64,000 bases of DNA from Hyphodiscus hymeniophilus (Eukaryota; Ascomycota; Leotiomycetes; Helotiales; Hyphodiscaceae). The position numbers and the translations under genes were made by a program. This document shows, piece by piece, positions 22,863-34,139 of this stretch. The DNA lies in assembly GCA_016508695.1 (NCBI GenBank), contig VNKQ01000002.1, positions 620,001 to 684,000 on the forward strand, given 5' to 3'. Each line of letters opens with the position of its first letter. Position 1 is the stretch's first letter. Below the pieces are notes generated by a model. The model did no database searches. It was not told the DNA's origin and saw only the letters and a program-made list of their open reading frames with translations.

Positions 22863-25800
22863 AGCCTTTCCTCCTTCACAATATCCCAATTTAAATCAGC
22901 ATCTCGACTCAGCATATCACCGGCGTTTTCTCAGACCTCTTTCTGTTACGATACAAACACAATACCCATACCTCTTCTCAAGGATCGGCGTTTCTTACTC
23001 TATATGATCATCGGCGGTTGTATAAAAGCATAATCTGGCATCACACATCTCATCATTTGGGCAGCATAAAAATCAATGGTTCTCAGCGTGGAGCATCGGT
23101 GCAAAGGCAGGACACACTCACTACTTGGCCAGGCGGTTATTATTTTCTTTTGTTATCATCGATTCGGGCATTGTTTAGCATGGACGTAAGGATATCATCG
23201 TACCAAATGGGAAGGCAGCGACGGAGCAGTCTGACGGGAATGGAGGCGCTTGGATGACACACAATCTTCATTTTCGATCCGGGTTGCTGAACTCTTCAGT
23301 GTTGTCAGCGATAGTTTGATCAGAGGAAGTACGCTTTCGTCGGACCCCCCTTTCTTGTATTTCAACTCGTCATCACCCCTGGGGGATGGCGAGCTAGCTA
23401 GTTAAGCAATCAACGTCACCGAGTCTAGTTGAAGAGACAGATTCGGTGTTTCAAACTCCATTACCCTCTCTCGTGCTCATGTGACCCATAACCCATCACG
23501 CAATTCCGCTTCCATCACCACCACCACCACACGCCTCCATCGGCTGACAGCCTGACACGGGAGACCGGATTGACGGAGACTCCATCATCCCCCCTCCGCG
23601 AGTTTTAGTGTTTCACCCACTCTGAGCTAACTGCTAAGCGTGCTCCAACGTCTAAGACGGCTTTGTAACAGAGAGAGAGAGAGACTATTTTAAATCTTGG
23701 CTTTAGAAGCACATTCTGCCTTCTAGACCAGGCTATGGGTAAGCTCGAAGACGACCTGTCATTCCCACGGAAGCCCCCCTTCTTGGAACGTGACTTGTGA
23801 AGGGAGGGGCAAGGTCTCACTCAGGTCCTGGACTAGGAGAAGGAAGTATCTCCGTCAGGAACTTGCCAAACAGAGCCTACAGTATGCTCTCATCTCACAT
23901 TCCTCCCTCACCACTCACTCGCACGTGCATGCCATACATCACCCAACAAAGCCAAGCGCGTATCGATAGGTATTTTAATGTACCTTGAGGTACGGAAGTA
24001 TCACCTCCCCAAACATCAAGCAGAGTTTTTACCCCACAAATCCAACACAGGATAATGCTGGCAGCTCCCCTCCTTTCCCGCAAACGCATCCCTGGGCAAA
24101 ACCTTTCCTCTTGTCGAGCCCGCTTGTCGGCTGGAAACGTCCGTCAGTGCTCCGGATTTGTGAGACGAGTGACATAAGCCACTATTCACGATTTGTGAAC
24201 ATATGCACGCAAGGCGGGCAAGCAAAAGCAAGTACTGTATGGATGGAGCAAGGGAAATATTTGGAACGACCATGGCTGCGGTGCGGGAGTGCCGTTGCCG
24301 TTGTCGTGCTTTCACATCCCTACCTACCCTTCCCTAGGCTGCAGAACATGCACAATTATTGTCCTTGATTTGCATTAATTCATTTGTGTATCCCTACTGT
24401 TATTACAGTTGTTATTCTTTTCGGCCTTGTCGGCTCTTGGTTTCGCGGCCAAGATCTGGGCAGCTCGTTTCAGAGTTCCTATAATATCGGAATTATGACC
24501 TTTCTCCATTGGAGGAAGTGAATTCCGTCGTTAATGCTTCCATCCTGGTGATCCTCGCTCCTCGGCCCTCGCACCAGCCAAGAAGCCCAGACCCCCGTCC
24601 CGTTCCGTCCCCCAGATCAGAATTTTCAAGGCTGAAAGCGAACAAAACCACACCACGCACGCAAAGAATTCGAAGAATTCGCCTCCCCAACCCCAACGTT
24701 CCATTGCAAGGAAAAATCTTCAACCCCGGAAGTTTCCTCTGCCAACTGCCAATCTCGTCAAGGGAAGAAACAAGATTTCTCCTGACGGGAATGTCAGGCA
24801 CGGCCGGCATTCGGATCGCATGATGATGAGGTGAGCCTCGATGCGCGCGCCGGGAACCGCGGAAACACACAGGCGAGGTCAGGCACAACCGTACAAGATG
24901 CGTAGCCAGGTCTCCCGGTGCGGAGGGTATTGGCTGGAGGGGTTACACGTACACGCGCACATACACGTACCGGGCAGTCAAATGAGCGGTGCACACTGCA
25001 TTGAGAGAGAGCTGGTCGTGTGCCATGCGGTCAGATTGGGCTCGTTTGCGCTTTCGAGATGGCGCTGTGTTTGGGGTCTATCAGCTCATGAGGAGAAAAG
25101 TGAAAATTTTCTCATTCGTCCAGCATGAGGCGTTTTGGGATGGAGAGGTGCCTGACTACGTTGGAGGAGGATGTTGGTGAATAGTCGATTGACTAATTTG
25201 ACTGATCAATTGGTTCATTGATCGATTGACTAAGTCTGGGATTAACTAGTGGGGTGCGTGCTATGAAAGCATGTACTGAATCCAGTATCAAAAGCATTCC
25301 CTGCATTCAATGCTGCATCTTCCCTCTTTCAGGCACCATTTCCTTTGAGGCTTCCCGGCTCTAGTTGTACTCAACATTTCTCTCGTCTTAGAGCAACAAA
25401 GCAGACTCTTACCTAGTGTTTGCCCTTGTACTCTACTTGGAGTATTGAGTCATCAGGAGGAGTATGCCATAGTCTTCTTTGTCAACCGCATTGTTGAATG
25501 GGTTCGGGGTCATATGTAGCGTACATATTCTAGTGTATGTTCGTCGCTATCTATGCGATTATCAATATTGTGTAGTTGGTAGAGTACCATGTCACATGCA
25601 GACGAAGCTCGTCGTATTGCCGGCCTAGCCCAGTTACTGATATATGGTCACGTACGAAAGTGTTGAAAGAGCGTACTTCGTCTTCATATACTTTTCCCCT
25701 TACGCCTGTGCAGCGCAGCGACCTATTTTGGGTGTTGCAGCTTTCAAAAAGAGCTTTTCATTTGCTCGGCCGCTGTCACTGCTTCGATGAAGCAAGTTCG

Positions 25801-28800
25801 CGGGAAGACAGGATTCACTCAGGAACGTTGTTGGGGCAAGTTCGAGCTTTCCAATTGAGAGCGAGTCACTGGAGGCTGATTTCGTAATTGAACCTCCCTG
25901 AAAATCCTTCCCTCCATTTAAAAAGTGCAATACAATGTTCCAATATTCGTTTTCCCTGTTGCTTATAATGGACTAGTTAGTTCGGTCTCCAGGCAAACAT
26001 ACCGTTCAAGGACGAACATCAAGAACGCCTATGAATGCAGACAGAGAAGTCCTTAATCTTCCTCAGGACGTTCATGTTCGCTTCCGAGGACGAGGAATGC
26101 CGGTCAGTTCCAGACTGCAGGCTTGTGTAGGAGACACGAACCAGTCCAGGTGGTTGTTATTTGACGATGCTGGCGACGGCTTCGGGACGTCGAGAAGATT
26201 GCATCATTTCGAACTCTTACATTGGTTGGTTGTCAACCTTCGCACTAAACTTCGTAAGTCGTCAATCACTGCTATGATAGCAGGATAAGTCAATGGCTAG
26301 CTTGCCACGCTTGCTAAGGACCGGAGGTTGGACCGCTAGAGGGTCGATCGTTCGATCTTGGAATCGTATTGTGTTCGAATCTACCAGGAACTTTGCAGAA
26401 GCTGTGAACTAGAAGGTATTGAAAGGCTGAATTGTGTCTATGTTATACGGCGACCTTGATTGTCTTGACGCTATAAATTAATTAGAATCGTCATTTATGT
26501 TAAAGTCCTTGAGATCGAGTACGTTGCTGGATAACTCCTGCAGGGATTGTGCTATGCTTCGAGCGGAATTTCAATTCTAATTTCTGATTCCAAATCATAA
26601 TGAACTATTAATCAATAGTATGTGAATCTCGGTCGAATGCATATACATCGAAGTCGTTGCAGAGGATGATGATGCAATGGATTTGTGGTAGATTTGTGGT
26701 GGCTGATCAGGTGACGTTATAGACTAGAGCTTTGAGCAGTCACGTCGAAATCTCAAATGTTGTTCCAACAGCACACTTGTAAACCACGAGTGTAAGTCTG
26801 ACCCTGTGAAAAAGCTTTCAAGGATCGACGGAGATTGTCTCGGATGTTAGTGGACATTTGAGGACGATCGAGACTCCGAGACTGACTGCCCTTGAGCGGA
26901 TTCTACCGGGGTATCTTCCTATTCTTCGCTCGATTCACCATTGGGGTTTTCTGTTTTCAGAAGCTTAGCCTTCTGATGAGGCTGACGGATCCAGTCGCTA
27001 CTGGAGGCGCTTAAGGATCCTGGCGTCAGATCTATGGGGGGCCTAAGAACTCTGACCTCGAAGCAGATGTTTTGTTTTTTCTTTCTTTGTTCTTTCTCCA
27101 GGTCAGGAGCTCCACTCCGTCGCTAACTGGACAAAAGGAAGCGACGGCGCGCCCTACGCTGCCGTGGAGGGCGGTCGGCTTATAGCGTATTCTCGGATCA
27201 GAGCATGATCTGTGCTTGGATTGGGTCGATGGTCATACGTTATACCTTGGGTTGGAGGAGAAGAGTTTTGCATTGTTTTTCCCTCCGTTCATGTGGCTCA
27301 TTGAGATGCCGGATGGGCCGAGACCAGGTAGCCGTACTGTACATATGTGGAAAATCATAGTACGGCCGACGTTCGGCTGGGTGCTCCTGAGCTAGTGATG
27401 GGACTTTCCAGTTGACACATTGTTGCATTGGTGTGCATTGGTATTCGGTCTGAGCAGCAGTGAGTACTGCTTCATGTACCAGTCCTGAGTCCAGTCATAT
27501 CATACCTTCCTCGTGTCTTCTTTCCCTTTCGTGTCCGCCTCGCAAGCCTCATCTCTGAACGCAGCTTTGCACCTGCGGCCAAGCCATCTCTTTTGTGGTC
27601 ATCGTCCCCACGTGAGTCTTGCATGTTTTAACTGCTGCAGGTCTCACTGATCAGTGTAACAAACATGGCTTGTTACACTGGATTTCGCGCATCTCCGACG
27701 CAAGGGAGTGACGTTGTGCATGATGTGATTCGCTCCTCACGTGAGAATTCTTCTTCGGACGCCGAGTTTATGGGAAGCTGCAGAAGCCCCAAAATCCCGT
27801 GCGAATTGCGCCTTGCAGGCTGTAATTATAGCAAAGACAGTCTCATACTCGCGTGGCCTGCGACCTGTTGCACTACCTAGAGACCTTAGGAATGTGATGT
27901 TCGAAATCGTCTTTTTACGGTTACTCGCATGTTGTACTTGTAACGGTGTCAAGTCCCGATTTCCGGAATTCGCCGAAGCAAGGGCTTGATCGGTGTCACT
28001 CGATTTGTTCGATGAGGCAGCATAGGGTGCTGCTCTAAGAGCACTATATCGTATTTGTCGGTCACTGCATATATTGCAGTGGGGGTTGAAGACATCTAAT
28101 GATATAGATGACAAGCTTGTATTAGGCAACCGCTGTGGCTTTCATTTCTGATATGGACTTTTAAAGCTGGGGCGTCAAATCTATTACAGTCTCTTAAGTC
28201 AAGAAATACGGAATCCAAATGAGCCACCCAAAATGGTAACAAAGCACAGGAAGGGGGCCTCAAAGCGCATTGTCGATGAAAGGCACGAGACACGCGCGAG
28301 TTCCTTGAATACACGCAACAGTGCCACTGCACTGCATTGTAGGCTGCCTAGAGACTTTGTCACAGTTGGTAATATTTGCAGTATCGAACTCCTCCTACAA
28401 AACGTGGCGTTCTTTTCCAGAAGTCAACGAGGCATAATACCCATGTCCTACTCCTGGATATTGGATCTTGAACGAGCCTACCAAAAAGTCTCAGCATGAG
28501 GTGGAGTGTAATGAAATGCCCTTGTACCATTGACCGCCTCAGTAAATCTCTTTTTTCCCCCTCCTCTGTCTGCTCTCAACGCCGCTATGTGACCAAGACA
28601 ACAAGACCGTGTTCACGGCGATCACTGAACGAGCTCGATGACCTGCGGATGGTTCACAGGCAAGACGAGGATGGGACTTGGGAAGCGTCACGCGCAAGAT
28701 ATCGAGACGGTTTTTCTAAACGGCGAGTCTCAGGAAAAGGGCGCGTCGACTCAAACTCCTTTCGATTTGTGGCTGTCGCTCATCATGGTTCTCAATGAAG

Positions 28801-30382
28801 AGCAAGAAACCATTCTCAACAATGGAAGGAAGGCTATCTCTTGTGCTCAGTCCAGTATCAACGACTGTATCATATATCCTAGACAATCAAGTTCCATCAA
28901 CCTCAACGTCCTCACTTCCAGTCCACCCCCGCTCAGCCGAGTGTTCGGTTCCGCTTCCTTCTAGAACCAAGCAGCATACCAAACAGAAGCTACATTGGCC
29001 GCAGATATATATTGGAATATGCGATTCCTTGGGATTCACTTACTGGCATGTACGAATTAGGCCTAGCTTGTCATGTGATCACGCGTAGCTCTCGCACGCA
29101 CTCAAATAAGGACTTCTGACCTTAGGTCTCATTCTCTTCCTTAAGGCAATATATCACATTCAACCTAACTCCAAAATATTGGAATATAGGATTCCTTCTA
29201 CCCGCTTGGACCTCCCTAATCGGGCTAGTTTGTCACGTGTAAGTAACCGGCGAAGAGCTTAAGGCTAACTTAAGACTCTTCCTACTATACCTTAATAATC
29301 ACAACTACAATTCAATTAAATCTTATACTATACCTAATGCTTTACGTCCACTCGAATCGTAACTTCCAATAATATATTTACTAGGCGAAGCTATAAAATC
29401 AAACTCGCCGGCCATGGTAGAGGTCTATTGTTGCCTGCTAGGGACGCGGCTTTCCTTAGGGAACCATCGACGGGATGAAGCCCTACCATGTCTATCGCTT
29501 CTGATATCGGCTAGTAAGAGGTCCACTCATCCAACGAACAGGTACCCATACTCAGAGCAACAGACACATGGTCCGGTGAACAGGTAGGCTGGATGCTGTT
29601 GAGGTAAGTTGGAAGAGAGCGAGCATCTTCATCGCGGGACTGTGTTGGGTGCAGTTTACTCTGGAGACATATTTTGAGAAAACACTTATCCAAAGAACAT
29701 TCTAAATGCTTTAATCATCAACTTGCCCCTCATTCAGTGGGGAGGACACGGTACATGGGCGGAGAGGCCCGTCGACAGCGGCTTAGACGAACAGGACTTG
29801 GCTACTATGGGGAAGTGGAAGGGCATGGCTCAAGCTTTCCGCCTAGGAGGCAGTATATCGATGAGACCTTACCCTCTGCCTCCAGAATACTGAATCTGAA
29901 GGACCGATATTTCAGTGCTAGGATCTTAGCGAGAGGATCGATCGGGCAAGGGCACGGGGTTGGGAGGTTTCGGGCCTGATTGCCTCGACTTGAAGTATGA
30001 CTTGGGTAATCAGCTTGTCACTGTACAGACTTGGGCCATCTCGGAGGGCTTTTATGAGAGATGGGGTGGATAAATGGCTGACGGCAGGATTGTTGATCTG
30101 GGTGAAGGCGGTGGAGAGAGAGAGGGGGGGTGTGGTCTGCATAGATCGCCACAAATGCTTCGGTATCCTAAGTCACTAGAACTGTGCCTGATGCCTGACT
30201 TGTGAGACTGAGCTTCAACATAGACACCCAGGAAAACAGCTGTAAAGTTGCTGCCTGAGACTGGCCGGCTATTTTTGTGTGAGCGGATAAAGCTGTATTA
30301 TCGTGATCCGAAGAAACAGACATTTTGATGCTGCATCGTTTTTCAATTGCTCCATCTCCAAGGGAGACTGAGCGTTAATTCT
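22863..30382. other. Long gene-poor region (about 7.5 kb)
   Basis: Only short overlapping frames are present and none has a recognisable family. A (GA)n run lies at about 23669-23684. A decayed-looking AT-rich stretch with an internal duplication lies at about 28.99-29.42 kb (separate entry). The right end is the 3' flank of the phytase-like esterase gene. Confidence 0.5.
29009..29246. repeat. Imperfect direct repeat, 167 bp apart, in an AT-rich stretch
   Basis: A block starting ATATTGGAATAT at 29009 recurs at 29176. The first 22 bases agree at 20 positions. After a divergent middle, both copies share a GGCCTAGCTTGTCATGTG / GGGCTAGTTTGTCACGTG segment. The surrounding sequence to about 29.42 kb is AT-rich. 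It looks like the remnant of a repeated element. Confidence 0.55.
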
Positions 30383-32042
30383 CTAAGGTCCCCTAGGGAA
30401 CGGCCTCGAATGATCCGGCAGATGAATCTTGAATACCAAAGCTTGGTTGTCCAAGTTGAAACCACTGGCATCCGCATACGTGAAGCTTCCGCCCTCGAGG
30501 TAGCCATTTTGCGTGATGAAATCATCATCACTGAGACTGAAGACAAACCATTCGTCATCATCTCCAATGAGACCATCAACGGGCACGATGCCTATGCTTT
30601 CCCACTTCTCGTTCAGAAGGCGGGAGTCTTGAGCCCCTCCGTTGTGGACCCCAAAGCGGTTGAGTTGTGAGCTGCAGACGCGGGTCAATATGGGGTTCGA
30701 GAGACGGAAAGGAGTGCAACTTACTTCACATTGAAATCAATGAAGCTGCAGTAGGTAGCGGGCGTAATCCCCGTCTTCAGGATGCCGAGGTCTTCCGAAG
30801 CAATCGAGCAATTGGTACAATCATAGACTGAGCCCTTGATATCAGTCGCATCAGCGATATCAAAGACATCGATGTGCCGGTACACGGAGGTCGAAACAGA
30901 TTGTCCATGGCCAGCTCCCGAGTCTCTCGACAGGATGAAAAATTGCCCGTCTTGGACGTGGAAAATCTCGGACTGGGCAGCAACTTTCGGGTTCTTGGAA
31001 GCTTTAGCTGTAGGGTCATTGTACAATGGGAGAGGGACGACAAATTCTCTTGCGTATCGTGGAGCAGACGGAATAGTGATGTCGTATTTCAGAAGTCGGG
31101 CGTAACGTTCTGTTTGCTTGCCGAGGCCGCCTTCCTGATTTGCTGCAGCTTGCAGGAGAACGTAGAGATTGTTTCCATCAACCGTAAGTCCCTCAAACCC
31201 ATGATTATTGTCTCTCCCAGTGGGATTATCAGCTGGGATGACATCATCTCCAGCACCTTTGGAAGCGTAGAAGGTAGGGGAGTCCGCAGAAAACGATTCA
31301 GTTCCGTTACGCACAGGGATGTATGCATCTGGAGGTCTGATGGCTCCAATCATCAACCCAGCAGGATTGAAACGGTACACATAAGGTCCGTATTCGTCAC
31401 TGATCCAGAAACTGCCGTCTGCGTTCAAAATAATGCCTTCTGAATCGATAGGGATGCGTTTGTGAATGGGACCTGGATTTCCAAAACCATCACCTTGGTA
31501 TGTTGCCACTGGAAGGTCTGGGTAGCCAGGGTATGATAAGTGCCCGGTCCCATCTGCATCCAGACCCGTGGTCGGTGTACCATCTGGGCCATAGAATTTA
31601 ATCGTCTCTTTGTATGTGAAGAAGAGATTGTTGCCGGAGGGGTTAGCGACTGTAGCGCTTGGTTGAGGTGTGAAGAGGATGTCGAACTTATGGACACGGG
31701 GTTGGAAATTCAGTGTTCCCTCAGTGTTCCTATGGTTGCTGTCAGACGTGGAAATTGGCGGAGGATTGGGAGTAGTCACCATCCTCTGTCTGGCAAGGCC
31801 CACAAGACGCCGGTGTAGCTTCCATTAGATAGCTTGCGCCATTGGAATCTGTCCAGGGCAATGGCACTACCAATTCCTCCTATGGTGTCCCCAAATTCAT
31901 CTCTCGCATCTCCAGGAATCAAGCCAAAGCCTGCAAGTTCCTGGTAGGTATAATTCTTGCCATTACATGAGGTCTGGTTGACCACTTGGGCTGCGGCAAC
32001 CACAGCCAGGCCAGCCGCCGTTACTAAGTTCAAGAGAAACAT
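30383..32042 (-). CDS. Secreted esterase-like phytase-family protein
   Basis: Three exons (32042-31780, 31729-30725, 30671-30383), with introns of 50 and 53 nt (TG|GTGACT...CATAG and AA|GTAAGT...TGCAG), give 518 residues in consistent phase. The first junction restores LPDRGWNTEGT and the second NVNSQLNRFGVHNGG. Residues 1-20 (MFLLNLVTAAGLAVVAAAQ) are a clear signal peptide. The body has GIGSAIALD, FWISDEYGPYVYRF, NHGFEGLTVDG, FILSRDSGAGHG and NEKWESIGIVPVDG, all typical of the 'esterase-like activity of phytase' beta-propeller family. It is predicted to be secreted and to act on phospho- or carboxylic esters outside the cell; the real substrate is unknown. ATG 32042 is chosen because the upstream extension lacks an ATG. 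Confidence 0.92.
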
Positions 32043-34139
32043 GACTGCGTACACAAAATGCTAGATCACAAACGCAACTGACGTGAGAGAAGGAGCAGCC
32101 AGCATCTTATACTTTCCTTGCCTGAAGCTCCCATCATGGTTCTGCTGATCTCCCGTGCAGCTCCTAAAGAGTGGGAGCACGAATGCGATCGATCCGGCAT
32201 GAAGAGCATCGGCTAGAACCAATCACCCATGCCACGAGTCACATTGTGCTGGTACCTTGCTCTGACGATGAACGATGACTTGACGTGTGGCGGCGGCGGC
32301 GTGCTTTAGCTTTTTGAATCTTTTGATAGCTTGCTTCTAGAAAAGAAGGTCACTGTATTCGACCGGCCTTCATACGTAGCTACCTAGCATCTAGTTGTCC
32401 GGGTTGTCTTCAAAGATGTTTGGGGGTCGGTTGGGATCGAGCACGTTGTGCTTTCCGCTGAGTTCATTCGCGGAGGACATCGACATCCTCGCATCTGTCC
32501 CGTCGCTGTGCAGCTCAAGGTGGTGGGAACTTGGAAGGAAGGCCGATTTAGGCTGCGCCCCGGAATCTTTGGCGGGGAAGAAATAGGCAAGTCAACACAA
32601 GGTCTTTACTGCCCCTACATGTACGGAGTATGTCATCGAGGGGAAGGGGGGCACGTGGGCTTCAAATCACCAAACTTCCTCGAGGAGTATTGTTGACCTA
32701 GGTACCTGCGAAATAAGAACTGACCTATCTATTTACGTGTAGGATGGGAGCAGGACTTCGATAAGGAGGACTGGCCTCAATTGTTGCCTTTAATGAGCAC
32801 AAGGTCTACTTGTATTGGTTGTAAAGAGTAAAAATACTTGAAAGTAATTGAAGGTTGTCAGCCTCAAGTCACGTAAAGCTACCTTAGCTGCCGTTCCTTG
32901 GGTACCTAGATCCAAAAAAAAAAGAGTGACTCGGCTTTGGAAACTCCAAAACAAAAAAAATTGAGACGACACGATGGAGTCTAACCATCTGCGCTTTCAA
33001 TCCAAGATTGCTCTTGGCGGTGCTGGGAATCGAACCCACTAGTTAATGTTAGTGGGCAGCATATATTAAGGAATGTGTGAAGCATACGATTGAAACGGAA
33101 ATTGTATGATGTTTCTTTGTAGAAATACCACAACGTCACGTGCTACCATTACACCACACCACCTCTGTGATCTAGGTTGACCATTTTTGAATCAGTTTCG
33201 GCTATTTCATTACATACGAGGTTTTACGGTTGGAGCAGGTTTGGCCGAGAATAGCCGAGCCCTGAACTAAAATGACCCGTGCGCAATGGAAACCAATCCC
33301 TTGTGCGAAGAACGACGAACCTCTTCATGTTACAGGTAAAGAACAGAAATAGCTCATGAAATGCTGAATTCACAGTGGAACACGTCTCGCACATTCTAGA
33401 TCCCGTACGTGCCTCAGATATCCGCAATCTTTGGACCCAATTATCATTGTCATCCGGCCTTGGCGACAGAACATCTCCAGATACGATTACAATTACCACT
33501 CCCAGACCTTCAGGACCTTGAAAGATGCATCCCCCACCACCTCCATCCGTATTTAGGTTTGAATCGTTCCTTTGATTCTCTTTGCATCTGATCATTATGA
33601 ATTTGAGGTAGCAGCAACTAGTGTACGAACAGTCTGTACCAATGATTCAAGGACATAGCTGCGCCAAGATCTCCTTAATCGATTGCTTCCATCATTGTAT
33701 TTAATATGAGGTACTATTTCTGAGCAGGGAAGCTGTACTCAACAATCATTTTGATGTGAATCCGATTCAGTTCTACACCCTTTTCTTAGTCCAATGTGAG
33801 AGAGTAGGAGTTTCTCTGCTCTCCAGCTGAAGTTTTCCGTTGCATATCGCAGTGTTCAGACACTGAGCAACTAGAAATCTGAGACACGTATTTAATGTTA
33901 GAGTAGAGATTCTGTATCTGATGGCTAAGTATCAAAACGATAATGGTTTGCTGTCGATTGGTTTTGATTTCGCCTTTTTGGCCGCCTTGCAGTCGTAGAT
34001 TTCATCCATGTCAGGCGTCGAATCCTCTAGTTTCGTGCCAAGGATCCTCTTTACAACATCAACACAGTATCGTTGAAAAATCAATACTTTCACGTGCTTC
34101 TTTCGGCATCCATGTATTCGTGATGCTATTTACCATTCA
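32043..34139. other. Intergenic region with interrupted tRNA-like sequence
   Basis: This is the promoter of the phytase-like gene at its left end and the promoter of the MNWTGG-type gene at its right end. It contains the tRNA-His-like sequence at 33015-33163 and two short poly(A) runs near 32.92 and 32.95 kb. No other gene is seen. Confidence 0.5.
33015..33163 (-). tRNA. tRNA-His-like gene, interrupted or degenerate
   Basis: Reading the minus strand from 33163, GGTGGTG can pair with CACCGCC at the 3' end (33016-33022), forming a full acceptor stem with one G-U pair. A D-arm follows (GTGT...GCAC with loop AATGGTA). The candidate anticodon is GTG (His) at 33131-33129, in the loop TTGTGGT. The 3' end has a T-loop GGGTTCGATTCCC. 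About 75 extra bases separate the halves, starting right after the anticodon where tRNA introns sit. However, I find no good partner for the 5' anticodon stem TGACG, and the T-stem has one mismatch. It may be an intron-containing tRNA that I have folded wrongly, or a broken copy. Confidence 0.45.

Noticed and set aside
26318..26400. Sequence with GTTCGAATC and a TCTTGGAATC loop, faintly like a tRNA-Ser
   Set aside because: Acceptor and D stems could not be formed; likely chance.
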